Positions 1 to 13,304 of a stretch of DNA of 64,000 bases are shown in pieces. The notes below the pieces were generated by a model. The model had not been told where the DNA came from and searched no databases. It saw only the letters and a list, made by a program, of their open reading frames with translations. The first letter of the stretch is position 1. Each line of letters begins with the position of its first letter. The stretch lies in the NCBI GenBank assembly GCA_905220665.1, contig CAJNAR010000148.1, forward strand, positions 310,001-374,000. The letters are read 5' to 3'. The position numbers and the translations under genes are program-made. The stretch is from Albugo candida. Lineage: Eukaryota; Oomycota; Peronosporomycetes; Albuginales; Albuginaceae.

Positions 1-1950
1 ATTCTGGAGGAGGATGACGTTGTAATGGACGTCGTTTTCATGGAGAAGAAACTGGAAAATGACGAGGAAAGAGATGAAGATAATACAAAATCAATTTCAA
101 AAGAACAAGTAAAAGAGTGGCAACAGCGATTGAAGTCTACGAATTCTATCAAATGGACTTTAGTAAAAGCCGCTGATGTGAAGCGAAGTGTCTTCGAGCG
201 CCAATTTGAATCAACTTTTCAACTTTCTAATGAAAATGAGTGGAACACATCACATTTGCAGTTTGCTAAAGCGGCATTCAGCAATCTGATTGGCGGTCTG
301 AGTTATTTCTATGGCAGTGCTGTGATAAAAACGCTGGATGGTGAAGATCGTACAATTGGAACACGCACGAGCAAGCCTATGGCACTATTTTCTGCCACTC
401 CTTCAAGATCTTTTTTCCCTCGGGGCTTTTTGTGGGATGAAGGATTTCATCAGCTGGGCATTTTACCATTTGATCCAGAGATTACAGAACAAGTGATTTT
501 GCATTGGCTCGGCGCCATGCTCGAAAGCGGATATATTCCCCGTGAAATGATACTGGGAAAAGTTGCATCAGCACGTGTACCTGAAGAATTTCTTGTCCAA
601 AATCCGACTCATGCGAACCCCCCAAGTTTTTTGTTATGCCTGGAAAAGTATCTCAATATGAAGAACGTATCTAAAGAGAAGAGAAAAGCATTCATGCAAC
701 GGACGTTTCCATCGCTCAACACTTGGTATGAATGGTTTCTCGCTTCGCAGCAGGTTAGCCACGTTGTTAAAGATGATAATCAGCAAATGGATTCTCCCGA
801 GATCAAAATGCATGCTACGGCACCACGAACAGAAGAAGCAAAGCTGTCGCGAGAGCGCATTCTGCATGGTTTTCAGTGGCGCGGACGTGATCCCTTGGAT
901 GATAGACTAAACCCTATAACACTCGCGTCTGGCTTTGATGATTATCCCCGTGCATCCTCACCATCAAAAGAAGAGCTACATGTCGATCTTCTTTGCTGGA
1001 TGATTCGATTTAGTTCAATTATGGCTCGTATCGCCAAATTTATCGGGCAAAAAGACGGGGTTGTTCAGAAATTCGTACACCAAGAAGCCAAGTTTATGGA
1101 GACGTTGAATATTGTTCATTGGAATGATAGTTTGCAGACTTATTCTGACATTGGGATGCATAGCACAGACGGTGTTGTGACAAAGATGCGTGTGGCTCGC
1201 TGTCGAGATGAAAATGGTCAAGTGATCGATGTACTGGAGTCAGAAAGTCTGTGCCCCACTTCGCATCCAGACTTCCTATTCTATCTGGGAGACGGACATG
1301 GAGGTTTCGAGACAAGATATGTCTATGTTCCCGGAGTGGTATGTCTTCCCAATACATTCAGAAAGTGTATGACGCTCTTTTGTAGATACGATTACAGCAT
1401 GTACATCACATCGGTTATGTCTCCATTTTCCCGCTCATCTTACGGATTCTACCGGCCGATGCACCTCAGCTAGAGGCACTTTTACTGTCAATCCGTGATC
1501 CTGCTCATTTATGGACGCCGTATGGAATTCGCTCTCTATCGACTCGCGACCCGTTTTTCGAAGTTGGCAATCGACCCAATGACAAACCGTACTGGCGCGG
1601 AGCTATCTGGATCAACATTAATTATCTAGCATTGGATGCCTTGATGTATTATAGCAAGCAAGACGGTCCGTATCAACAAGCGCTCAAAGATGTAAGTTGC
1701 ACTGAGTGTAGCTTTTATTTATCTGATTCGCATTAATTTCTTGTTGTAGACGTATACTGAATTACGGCAAAACGTTATTACCAACATTCATTCCGAGTAT
1801 TTGCGAACGGGATATTTCTGGGAACAGTATAATGGAAACTTGCGATTGAAGAAATCATTTGGAAGGGGGAGACGCAGTCATCCATTCACCGGCTGGACCG
1901 CTCTTATTGCCAATATAATGGCGGAAGTATACATACATAATGAGAGATAG
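1..1950 (+). CDS. MOGS: Mannosyl-oligosaccharide glucosidase (glucosidase I, GH63), 3' part, three exons
   Basis: Removes the outermost alpha-1,2-glucose from the N-glycan precursor in the ER, the first trimming step after glycan transfer. The reading frame is open to base 1, so the N-terminal part (about 200 residues, including the expected ER signal-anchor) lies outside the window. Exons read 1-1338, 1386-1691 and 1750-1950, joined by GT-AG introns of 47 and 58 bp that keep the frame and restore the conserved C-terminus; without splicing the frame stops near 1473. About 614 residues are visible. Family motifs seen: FFPRGFLWDEGFHQLG (nt about 412-460), GYIPREMILG, NPTHANPP, HHIGYVSIFPLILR in exon 2, LWTPYGIRSLS, YWRGAIWININYL and GRRSHPFTGWTAL near the end. 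The Asp and Glu in FLWDEGF lie in the conserved catalytic-domain core. No breaks seen; stop TAG at 1948-1950. The assignment is firm; only the missing start is open. Confidence 0.93.
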
Positions 1951-2285
1951 TGTATATTTTGCTTGGAAGCATGCAAAATTTTAGGAATGTTGTCACGTTA
2001 TCATGTTAAGGCGTTTTCTAGCGTACCAGACAATTTCAGTTACTTGTTATCCAGCCCGTTTTAAGGTCCTACAAGTGGACTCCCTAACAACAGAGGGTTA
2101 AAACGTTTTGGTGCTTTTCTCGGTGGGATCTCAATCAAGCTGAAATTGGAGCAAACGAACCACGTTTTCCACTCATTGTGGGAAAAGACAGTAGAGTAAA
2201 TAAAGGTGGTACAAGGTATTTAATTTACCACAAACATTAAAGTTGTGACGGGAATAAAAAGATAATATACACAAAGGAGACAAGT
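1951..2285. other. Intergenic spacer between glucosidase I and kinase genes
   Basis: These 335 bases must hold the 3' end of the GH63 transcript and the promoter of the kinase gene. I see no coding frame continuous with either neighbour, no repeat and no clear core promoter motif. The short spacing matches the tight packing of the first 10 kb. Confidence 0.6.
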
Positions 2286-5200
2286 ATGAGTTTGGATCAG
2301 ATGGAATCAGATGAAATAAATGTTCAAGTAACATCACCCACATCATTGGCACGTCGAACTTCCTTGCCCCGATCCTCATCAGTCGGTCAAAATGAGAGGC
2401 AGTCTTTGTCACGTTCCTTTCATTTTCCATCGTCTCGCATGAGCAAGATATCTCATAAACGAAAAAGCAGTGCCAGCGAATTGGCGGTCACACCCAGCAT
2501 GGGACATTGTCCCAATACCAATAGTTCTCAAGAATCAAATTCATTCGATTCATCCGATGATACAAAAGAAGACAGTAAGTTGGATACATCTGAACTTTCC
2601 GGACCAAGTGATGTCACACAAAGTACCAAATCTATCGAACAAGGCAATCTCGCTCCTGACATGCCCCAACTCTCACCTGAAAAAGCAATCGAATCCACTC
2701 AATCACTTAGTCCTTCTGCAATTGGATCAAATACTCAAAACTCGCAACCAGTAACAGCTAATACCCTCAGTCTCTCCAGTTCCAATAATTTTGCAAATTC
2801 AGGTGGTATTAGTAGTTTTTCAAGCAGCACGGTATCTTTCACAAAAAAACACCTTCGACGAAGTTTACTTCGCGAAACGTTTTCCTCGCTAACTCGTGAG
2901 AAAGAAACTTGTGCCCCGATCCCTGAGTCGTCTTCCACTGAGATTACGTATGAAGGTTATTTAACAAAACGAGGTCACGTATTTACCAATTGGAAGACAC
3001 GTTTTTTTGTACTCTCCGGAAATGTATTGGAATATTACTCTAGTGAGGAGAAAACCAAACGGTACGGCTCTGTCGTTGTCGCAAAAGTAGCTCCATGGTC
3101 TGGTGAAGCGCACGGATTCATGTTTTATACAACCAAACAAATTCCATACTATGTGTACGCAGCTTCCGAAGCTGAGAAAACGAAGTGGCTTCGTGCGCTA
3201 CGTGAATTTTACGTGGAACCTGATGAAGTGACTTGTGAGGGTTACCTCACTCGTCGCGGCCATCTCGTCCCAAGTCAACGAGTGTGTTATTACGTACTTA
3301 GTGGCACTTATCTACGTCATTATGCGGATCAACAAGCGTACCGTGACAATGATTCCGCTATGGCTGAGGTTGAAATCCGATCTATTGCCGCGTGGGACGC
3401 TGAAGTAAATGGCCTTATGTTTAAAACAATGACTGGAAACGTATTTTACGCGTCCACAGAGACCGAAAGCGAACGACAACGTTGGGTGTCCAATCACAGT
3501 AACACAACCACCTCAAACACTGTGGAACCGGTTGCATGTGCAGGTTACCTGACAAAACAAGGTCATAAGCGCAAAAGTTGGAAAAAACGGTATTTTATTT
3601 TACGAGGAAACATAATATCATATTATCAAGATTACGATTTGGCCAATAACGCGAAAGGAAAAGCATTAGCTGAAGTACAAGTGGAAGATGTACAAAAGTG
3701 GGACGGTGAAGCATTTGGGTTTATGTTTATGACCACTGAGCAAGTACCATATTACGTATACGCCGATAATGAGAGAGAACGTAAGAAATGGATGAGTGCA
3801 TTGAGAAAATTGAGTACACTCGACGAGGATACAGAAGTGGAGAAGAAACGGTGCTCTAATTGTCAGGCTGTCTTAACAGGATCCCGATTTTGTGGAGCGT
3901 GTGGGTTTAATTTACGTGGCACAGTGGGCGAACGGTCCAAGAATTCGAACCGGACCGAGTATGGAATGAATAATGACGAAATGGATGAGAAAGACGAAGC
4001 TGATCAATGTGATGAAGATACTGGTTTCGATGAATTGGAAGCTCTTTCTGAAGGTGCACGGACGTTACTTCTCGCTGTGATGCAAACGCCTGATGGAGTC
4101 GATGTTGGAGATAAAGATGGAGCATTTCCAAGTCGATTAACTGTTGGCGGGAAAGCATTGACACGTCAATTCCCTGAAGTGAATTCCGATGATACAATGA
4201 AAGAAAGCCTGGAAGAGGAATTACGATCAATAATGGCCGAGATTCCATTGGAGGAAAGCGAACAAGATCAAGAAGAAATGAAGCGATCAGAAGATTCTAT
4301 CGATAAAAACAGCGATCGATACGATTTGAAGCCTTCTTTAGAGTCAGACAAAGGCTTTTCAATTGCTTCAAACGTTTGTGATTCTCCGCGAAAAATTATC
4401 AAAATGGAGCCAAATTTCGATATTGTGGAAACAAATGATACAACTGACAAAAGTTTCCGATCGTTTGGTGAGTCTGATGAAGAAAAGAAGGAAATCGATG
4501 TGTTTGTGGAACGAAGAACAAGTGTTCCTGTCAATCGATCAAAAATGATGAATATGGGTCCAATGGGTCGACGAAGAACGCTTCATTCTCTGGCAATGGA
4601 ATCGTCCAGTGACGAGGAAGATGATCTTGATAATGAGAAGACTGTAAAAGAAAAAGAGCATTCACCTGAACGAAAAGACTCGCAAGGTTCCTCGGATCTT
4701 GAGCTCGATACTCGTGGAATTGCCGCGTGGGATGAACCCAACGATGAAGAACGCAAAGGAAAAGAAACAAACATAGTGACAGAAGGAAGACCGCCATCTG
4801 CCAAAGCGAATGATCTTTGTCACTATATGGAACGCGAGTTGGACTTTACACCGCTTTTTGTTCCGTCTTCCGATTCTCCCATTCGATGTCGCTTGTACAG
4901 TTCCATGGCGTATGCGACTGCCAAACGTGTCATTCTCTTTCTCTCCGACTCGGGTCCCCTTGGCTTATGGCGTCAGGACCCAACGAATCAGATCGTATCG
5001 ACGCGACATCCATGGTCAATGGCGCATTATCTTAGTCGAGCGCAAGAGGAAGGCTACGGTGTACTTTTATGCAATCCATTTTCGAATACTGCCGTTGTGT
5101 ATGAAGCCGGAGGATTCGAACGCACAGTTCCAATTCCAAATTCAGGCTCTCCAAAGGAACACGTTTTATTTGTATGGAATCAATTTGCTGTCAAATGCAA

Positions 5201-6931
5201 AGGAGAAATCAATGTGATCGCATATGCGCGTGGAGGTGCATTAGTGAAATCGATTTTGGAGTCGTATGAAGTCGAAGCACGTGATAAAATCCATCGTATC
5301 GTATTTATCGATTCCAAGCACACAATTGATGGAAATGAGAGTCCAAGTGTTTTGGAGTTGCTTGGACGTCGATCGATCAATTGGGAAGCATCCTTTGAGC
5401 CGCTTGGAGCACAGATTGTTGATTCACAAGCTCGTGTTGGCTGTGTGTGTCTATCGACTGGACACATGCCACAACATGGAATGGAATTTGAAGCTGCTTC
5501 TCTTCAAAAGGCAGAAGACGCAGCATTTGCTTTTGTAAATGCGAATCCAGATCGACCAGGAATGACAGCTGTGGTCAAACATGTGAGAGCAACTCTTCGA
5601 AAGCGAAAAATGACAACTACAGCGAATCCAACGACCCGAAAATCAAATATTTTGGTGCTTGGAGAGACAGAAATCGATGAGTCGAGTGATACTTCAGCTA
5701 CTGAAGTCGAAACAATTGAAGTTGCAGTCAATGAGAAGAGCAAAGACAAACCACCAGCGCCATATTACCTTCCAAAACCCACAAAACCACGAAATGTGAC
5801 GAGCAATACCGTAAGCGATCAAACACCAAAGTCGCTTATGTCTATGAAAGACTTTGAATTACTTCGTGTTGTGGGTCAAGGCGGCTTTGGCAAAGTGTTT
5901 TTATGTCGGAAATTGACTCCACCACGTCAAGGCGAGTCATTTGCAATGAAAGTGCTAAAGAAACAGCATGTGGTGTCCAGTGGATTAGTGAATACAACGA
6001 TGGCAGAACGAAAGATTCTCACTGAAATTACACATCCATTTGTTGTGAAGTTGTATTACGCGTTTCAAAGCGATTCCAAGCTGTATTTAGTGATGGATTA
6101 TTTGAGTGGAGGCTCTTTAGCATTCCATCTTCGTCGTCGAAGAAAATTCTCAGAAGATTGGGCTCGATTTTATGCGGCAGAAGTAGCTGCTGCAATGGCA
6201 CATTTGCATAGTGTGAATATCATTTACCGCGACGCCAAATTGGAAAACGTGTTGGTCGATCATCAAGGTCACGTACGGATCACTGATTTCGGTCTTTCAA
6301 AAGTGGGCGTTTCTGATTTGAAAGGCGCGACGACATTTTGTGGTACAGCCGCATACATTGCTCCAGAATTATTAAAAGGACAAGCGTATGGAAAAGCGGC
6401 GGATTGGTGGTCATTTGGGATTTTATTGTATGAAATGATTGGAGGGAAGCCGCCATATTATCATCGGAATCGCGATATTATGTTTCAAACGATCCTCAAG
6501 CAAGAATGGGTCACATTTACGCCAAGTTTCTCGGATGAAGCCGTGTCATTGATTCGTGGGGTACGTATTTGCATCATTGTGAGTATGCGTTGTGTTCTGA
6601 TGTGTTGCTGTGTCCTTACGATTAGCTGCTGACAAGAGATCCAATGATGCGACTGGGAAGCGGACCGCGTGGAGCCGATGAAGTGTTGACACATCCATTT
6701 TTCGATTCAATTGACTGGCCAGCATTGCTCGAAAAGAAGATTCCACCGCCATTTGATCCCGGTATTGGTAAGTTGGACACGCATTATGCGCCAAGGAATT
6801 TGATTGAGATCACAACTCGCGATCGAGAAGCCAGTGTGGTGGTGAAGAACAAGTTTCATCATAATGATTTTGATGGGTTCAGTTTTGTTGGGAGACCGTC
6901 GTCTGTGCCGAAAGAAAAGGTGTTAAAGTGA
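2286..6931 (+). CDS. Triple-PH, zinc-ribbon, Arb2-like, AGC serine/threonine protein kinase
   Basis: Predicted cytosolic or membrane-recruited Ser/Thr kinase of 1526 residues. Exon 1 is 2286-6560, a 65-bp GT-AG intron follows (6561-6625), and exon 2 is 6626-6931. Order seen: Ser-rich N-terminus (1-215); three PH domains at about 222-310, 316-403 and 417-510, each opening with GYLT(K/R)(R/Q)GH; a four-Cys zinc ribbon (CSNC...CGAC, about 523-541); a long acidic low-complexity linker; an alpha/beta-hydrolase-like segment resembling Arb2 at about 842-1090 (VILFLSD, YGVLLCNPF, AYARGGALVKS); and the kinase domain from about 1188. Kinase motifs: GQGGFGKVF, FAMKVLKK, YRDAKLENVLVD, DFG, FCGTAAYIAPE, and a C-terminal hydrophobic motif FDGFSF typical of AGC kinases. 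The catalytic loop is unusual (YRDAKLEN rather than YRDLKPEN) but keeps the catalytic Asp and Asn. PH domains imply phosphoinositide-dependent membrane recruitment. The kinase and PH calls are firm; the Arb2-like call is tentative. Confidence 0.9.
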
Positions 6932-7218
6932 CGCGTGGAGTGGTATATGGATGTTGCAATGGACATTGTGGTAGTGGAGTCGTGTGGGGTGTCGATAGGA
7001 TAGTTGCAAATGTTGTGGGGAATCGTGTCGAAAAAGACATTTGTGCGTGTGGGAGGACTTGTACCGAGAATGGAAGTGAAATACCGGTATAGGAAGGGAG
7101 ACGTGATTTACTGTAGGTTGCAAATTGGTTTCAACAGATTTTCGAACGAGTTTTTATCTTTCTGTTTTCTTTTTTTTAGCTTTTTCTATTTCTTTTGGCT
7201 TTTGGCTTTTTGTGATTT

Positions 7219-10120
7219 GTGTTTGTGATTTATTGGACTTTGAGCTTTTTGGATCGAAATCATTCCGTTATGACGCTTTCCAAGCCACTAATTCCGTATG
7301 ACGCGGTAGAACATCCATTAAAACCTCATATCAATGTAATTGATGACACGTATCCGTTCCCAACGGGTGCGTGGTGGACAAATCTGATCTTATCCAATGG
7401 AGAATCTGTCATTTATTGCATGCCATACGCACTCAAAATTATGCACAATGAATTACATATATCGTATCCATTCCGCGTCGTAACGCCAACCGTTTTGCAG
7501 AATGGGTTTTTAACGCACGTTCGAATTGCGTTTCCAAACACAACGCATTATGAAATTATCGCGTCGGATGCATTTAGTGTGACGGTGCAATTTCATACAC
7601 AATCACAAGGTCACTGCACCGCGTATCTGGTACGTGGATCTCCGTACATTACCGTACACTACCACAATAGCGCGCCCATCCTCCATAGCGGCCAAAGTAT
7701 CGAATGGATTCGCCTGAAAAAGAATGAAAACAATGACAATGAAAATCTCGCGAGTTATCGGTTTCTCACGAGTACCAATCAGATGTGGCAGCTCTTTCTA
7801 TCCGATTCTACATCTGAATTGAGAATGGAAAGTAACTCAATCATATCTCAAAGCCCGCTGAATGGTATTTTACGACTGGCAATCACGTTGGATGCACTCA
7901 ATCAACCGCTGCTGCAGCACTGTGCTCCCGTGTACCCAACTGGTGGCTCAATCAAATATATTCAAGACAAGAAACGAGAAAATTCACTCAAAATACAGTA
8001 CCATTGGACCGTTAAAACCTTTGGCTCCAGTGACAAATCGATCCCATTGTTGATGCTTACTCTGCCACATCATCGAGACATCATTCAGTTTCAAAAGGTT
8101 GGAAATGTTTCAAGGAAAAGGAATATGACCGATGAGAATGTGCTCGTGGAAGAATTGACATTTGTGTCAATGAGGGGTGTCATGAAAGGCGTATTGGGCA
8201 ATGTATGGTATATGATGGAGGAATTGCCCAATATTTATTGGGATTATGAAGCCGGAGGTCTGTTGAGTTCCGATTTGTCGACCGATGTCGGATTGATGGA
8301 TTCTATTCGGTCGACTATTGGAATTGATACAATAAAAGAGAATGAAAGTGATCCCAAAGAATCCATACAATCTTTCATTCGAAATAAGCTTACGACTTTA
8401 CTGACAAAAGAATACAAAACGATTCCAAACTTTGCTGAGGATTCCTATACATTCGGAAAACAAATTGGACGTGAGGCAAGACTATTGCTCATGGCGAAGC
8501 AATTACATCACAATGAAGCTGCTCAAGTCTTATTAGCTCGAATCAAAACCGCTTTGGAACCATGGCTTGATGGTAGTAATTCGGATCATTTTGTGTATGA
8601 CAAGACATTTGGTGGTATTATCACAAGCAAAGGATGGTCGGATCAAAATGCGGATTACGGAAATGGCTACTACAATGACCATCACGTAAGCGTGACTGCG
8701 TTTGTGAGATATGATTTTGTTAATCTGAACGCTTTCTGCACATGACAAATAGTTTCATTATGGGTATCTTTTGTACGCATTGGCTGTAGTACGGAAATAC
8801 GATCCCTCATTTATCGACATACATGGAGAAGCTTGCCTTGCTCTTTTAGGGGATATTGGGACACCATTCGATACCGATACAAGTGCGAGTATTGCTACGT
8901 CGCTGAGTAATCATACGAAATTGTGGGATCTTGAAAAGTACTTTCCAGTCGCTCGACATAAAGATTGGTACACTGGTCACTCTTATGCGAGTGGACTATT
9001 TCCGATGGAAAACGGAAAGTCACAAGAAAGCAGTAGCGAAAGTGTCAATGCGTATTATGCTCTCGCGCTTTTCACCTCTTTTGATTGGAAAAACTCGACT
9101 TTATCGGATGATACAGCTTCGTATTACCAGTATGCACGACTGTTACTGGCAATGGAACTTCGCTCTGTGAAGAAATACTGGCACATCGATCCGAATTCGT
9201 TCATTTACGAGCCTCCATTCAGTGATAATGCAATGGTTGGAGTCCTTGGAGAAATGTCGGCTGTGTATGGCACATGGTTTGGAAATCAAGGAATGTACAT
9301 CCACGGCATCAATATGATTCCTTTCACTCCAATTACAGCCGATTTGTTTCCTCGGACGTATGTGAGTCACGAATTCATACAAATCGAGTCGGAGTATACT
9401 TCCTTACCTGATTCTGATATCTGGAAATCAGCACTTTGTATGAATCACGCCATCATTGATGCTCAAGCTGCATGGAAGGAATTCAAGCCATCTTTCACGA
9501 CTTTTGATACGTGGAATTCGGCGACCAATACATTGTTATGGATAGTAACTCGACCATCGTGGCTTGAGAAGAAGCAGATAATGAATGCCAATTCGACCCG
9601 TTTACAATGTTTTGGAGTTCCGCAATGCAAGGGATTGGAATGTTGCAATACATTACCTGGTTGTTGTCCTAGTGCTTTGGCTTGTTGTCCTGTCCGAAAT
9701 GAATCAGTGACGGCTATCTTTGGCGATAAACAACAGAGAGATATTGGTGTTGAAGTCTGTTATGGTCAAGGTGAATGCGCAGCTCTGAATCTATCGTGTT
9801 GTGACTCATTTGAAGGTTGCTGTGAACCTCAAGGTGTCAATGGAACAGTGCTTGGTTGTTGCAGACAACAACTTGTGACAAGTCCATCGGTTCACAGTGA
9901 TAAAGTTCAACATGCAACCTCCAGCAATGGTCTTTATCTTATTCAAGGTGCTTCACTTTTGGCTCTAAGTGGAATTTTAACATTCGCATTTGCGTTATGG
10001 TATCGTCGTCGCCATTACACTCCAATTCAACGTGATTTGAGAATGTATTATTGCATGGGAACATTGATATTCTTGATCGTTTTACTCGTTTTTGTGAGTG
10101 TTGAGAGTTTTGTAACGTGA
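7219..10120 (+). CDS. GH81 endo-1,3-beta-glucanase with Cys-rich tail and C-terminal membrane segments
   Basis: Predicted to cleave beta-1,3-glucan, the main wall polymer of oomycetes, at the cell surface. Exon 1 is 7219-8685 and exon 2 is 8753-10120, with a 67-bp GT-AG intron; splicing rebuilds the family signature DHHFHYGYLLYA exactly across the junction. Total is about 944 residues. Other family motifs: PFPTGAWWTNLIL near the start and ENGKSQESSSESVNAYY (about 575-591), which carries the conserved Glu residues; the Asp of DHHFHYGY (about residue 487) is also conserved. Residues about 772-865 hold 16 Cys, many as CC pairs, in under 100 residues. Two hydrophobic stretches follow (about 884-903 and near the C-terminus), split by the basic YRRRHY. 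No convincing signal peptide is encoded at 7219 or at the alternative start 7270, so a short upstream exon may be missing. Family call firm; start uncertain. Confidence 0.9.
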
Positions 10121-13100
10121 TATTTGAGTTTTCTCTCGGTAATTCAATGTATTCTCTGAAAATTTCACGTTTTCGTCTCACTCGACGTATACCAATAGTG
10201 ACGCTTTCATAGGCTCGAATCATAATCATACTATGGAATCATTACTTAACGTATTTTTCAGTCGATTCAATGCATTAGAGCAATGATTATAGGGCATTGT
10301 CAGCAATTGTCGTCTCATTTGATGCTGTACCGGGAATATGGGCAATGATCATTTCCATAATGTCACTTGATTGCTCGATACATTATGTCTTTATGGCTAT
10401 CTGAATCAAAAAACATTCTGCTCGTTGGCCGTATCTGTTGACGGATGATCAATGGGTGATATGTGACCATGACAGTTGCACTATGAAGCATTTCGAATCG
10501 ATATGAACAAAACATATCATCTCAAATACCGTGAAACGAAACCTTGATGGATGAGCGTATTTGACCCATTTGGGATGCAAAAGCGATATGTGTCAGCCTC
10601 AAAGCCAAAGTATATAGAAAGGGACTACATATAATTGAATAAATACCTTCGCATCACCGTTTTTCGAATTAGTGCGCTGGCTGGCGATATTCTTTTCCCC
10701 CCGCATTCTCAGTGTACTATGTACTTGACTATGGTTCTTGTAGCTATCGTTGAGCGATGTGGTCATGCGATAGAGATACTCACTATATGACTACTAGCTT
10801 GTCAAAATCACTATAACCTTGTAAGCCATAGGACACATCTGTTACGGGAACACTGGGCAAAAGACTCGGATAAATTCTATATGAGGTAAGAAATCAATCA
10901 CAGAAGTAATGAGGTCTTGTGTGTCTACGAGGCAAGCTATACCTCATGGTAGTTAGTACTTAATTGGACGAATGTCTCGAAAGAAACAAAGCCGAAATTC
11001 ACACTGAATTCCTTTTTTCCGGAAAAGTAAGGATGGTACTATTGAGCAAGATAAGCCGGTCATTATAAGTAATCGTTCTTCGAGTTGTCTCAAGAAAAAA
11101 TTCACTGATAGGGAAATGAATGACATTAAAGTTGCGTTACATCTTCTACATGGCACGTTCTCCTTACAATTAATGAGCCAAAAAAAGGGTTGGGAATTGG
11201 TCGCAAGCGATATGCAGCACTTTGTCCTTTGCCCAAAATATCATAATGCCGGCTTTGACATCTCTCCTCTCGTACCTTGTTGGTCACCTCTCTGGAAGCT
11301 CTTCAAATGCAAGTTGGGAGCGTATAAATCGTCCTCGTAAAATCTACATTTTCTGTCATTTCGAGTATCAACGCGGTTTCTTCATATTGGAGTTCGCTAA
11401 TTTTAGTTTAAAGCCGGGGAATAGTATGCCCGGAATGAACTCAAGCTATCTTCAAAATCCTAACGAGTGCCGATTGCACAATCAATGGGGAAGTTCCTCC
11501 ACAGGTGGCTCAGCCAAGTCAGCGTTCTTATGCCAGCATGGCCCGCCTTGTGGTTCGGTTGTGCCACAAGGCGGCAAAAACGTCGATAGGAATGGTGTAT
11601 GGTTGACGAGTGCTTATGTATTGTATTTTGTCTCACATTTATTGTCAATATTATTATAACGCGTTCGCGTATACTTAGAAAGACACTTCAGTGTAATGCC
11701 CTAGTTTGTTAATGTTTGTGGAGATAACGGCACCGTTAGCATTGTTGATGACTAGAAGTTCATCATCTGTCGACGTGTGCTCTCAAATAGAAAGTCTTCG
11801 TCACGCATCCGGTGAAATAGCGTTCATAAGTATGCCCTTCAGCGATTTTGAAGTTAGACTCCGTGATCGTTAGACGAATGCAGAAAAGAAGACGTAATAA
11901 AATCTCGGACGCACAAAAAAATCGCCGGGAGGGGTGCGTGTCGTAAATTATTTGAACAAGTTTTGCTTTACATTCACACTGTACGCATTTCTGAACTGGC
12001 CAAAAATTATTTTGTCAAAGAGTAGCGTATAGAAAAAGGGAGAAGATCCGCAAAGGGACAGCAAAACAAATGCAAAAGCGCAATATGATCTCTTCTGTCG
12101 CGTTACTCATTTATAGCGGGTGGACGAGTCCAAGCATCTCCGTTCCGTGCACAAGCTCTTCAATCACGGAATTATTTGCACATCCGAACACGTTCTTGGC
12201 ACCATTCTGCATTCATTGATGCAGTGAGTCCTTAAGCATGCTTTCCCATATTGATCTAAAAGAGAAAATCCCTTATCGCTTCACCACACTGGTATAGGAT
12301 ACTCTTGCCATCCCAAAGATATATCTCAGCTAATTCGTATACTGAAGCATGTATTACGACCAATATCATCCTGCTTGTCGTGTGGTCTCGACGACGCGTC
12401 CGGCGTGCATACTATTTGTCCTGATGATCGATCGCGTCGCCAATTGCTGAATAATTGGGAAATCGTTTGGTTGCTGTGTGAACAGTGCGCATCAAACTGA
12501 CCGTAGGTACCGAATTGGATGTTCTGATTGTCAAGTTCGCGATTGTACGACGAAGAACATGATCGCAAATCCAAAGAGTTTGAGAATTCAATAGAATAAA
12601 ATGAAATCAGTAGTCGCTCATGCTGTTATCAAATATATGATCTCGCGAACGTGAATAATGTTTTGGGCTACACAGAGACGGAAGCAAAAGGAAATCAATC
12701 AGACGCCATGTGCCATTTAGCAAGCTCACAAAAAAAGAATCTGATCGCTCATATAGCTGATTGTCAATTGAATATAATCATTTATGAGCGAGGACCAAAT
12801 GTTCCATCTCTTCCTACCATCGTCGAAGATTTCTATGCCATTGCACTTACAGTCTTCGAGCAAAATAATTGAAAGCATGAACCGGCTTCCCCCTAGCATC
12901 AAATATTTTACTGTTATCATTTCAACCTCTGCATCGAGTGCTGGGCATGCATTGATTATAAGAGCGAATGATTACACCTACATATGGCTTTTTGCACGAA
13001 AACCCCCTTATACCTGAAGATCAATCTTCATGAAAGAAATCGCATTCCTTTGCTGCAGCGGTAAAGAACAAATGCATCCTCTATTGTTGTAAATGCTTTT

Positions 13101-13304
13101 CATGAGAGAGTAATCTCACAAGCATCTTGATGTTTGAAACTTAGATGTTCAAGTTTTACGATTCATGTATCGCAATGCTGGAACATAAAATGCATATGAT
13201 GCCTCCGCTTCACAATACGTATTAGCACGCCATTCTTACAAACGTATGATGTTTTACCGCACATTCAGTAGACCCATCTCTATAGGCATCATCTTTGTAG
13301 CATC
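10121..13304. other. Gene-poor stretch after the gene block
   Basis: About 3.2 kb without a supported gene. Short open frames exist on both strands (longest about 145 codons near 11222-11659) but none shows a family motif, biased composition or splice pattern that I can defend. I found no inverted or direct terminal repeats here. It may be decayed transposon DNA or long intergenic sequence. Confidence 0.5.

Noticed and set aside
7004..7228. 74-codon frame with a very hydrophobic end, possible GH81 signal exon
   Set aside because: In a different frame from the glucanase with no plausible intron joining them; the hydrophobic run is a T-rich tract. Kept only as an open question in the findings.
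11222..11659. 145-codon open frame
   Set aside because: No motif, odd composition and overlapping frames on the other strand; no evidence of coding.
12070..12219. 49-codon frame with a hydrophobic start and three Cys, faintly like an elicitin N-terminus
   Set aside because: Too short, no downstream exon with the expected Cys pattern could be joined, and no conserved elicitin spacing. Judged chance.
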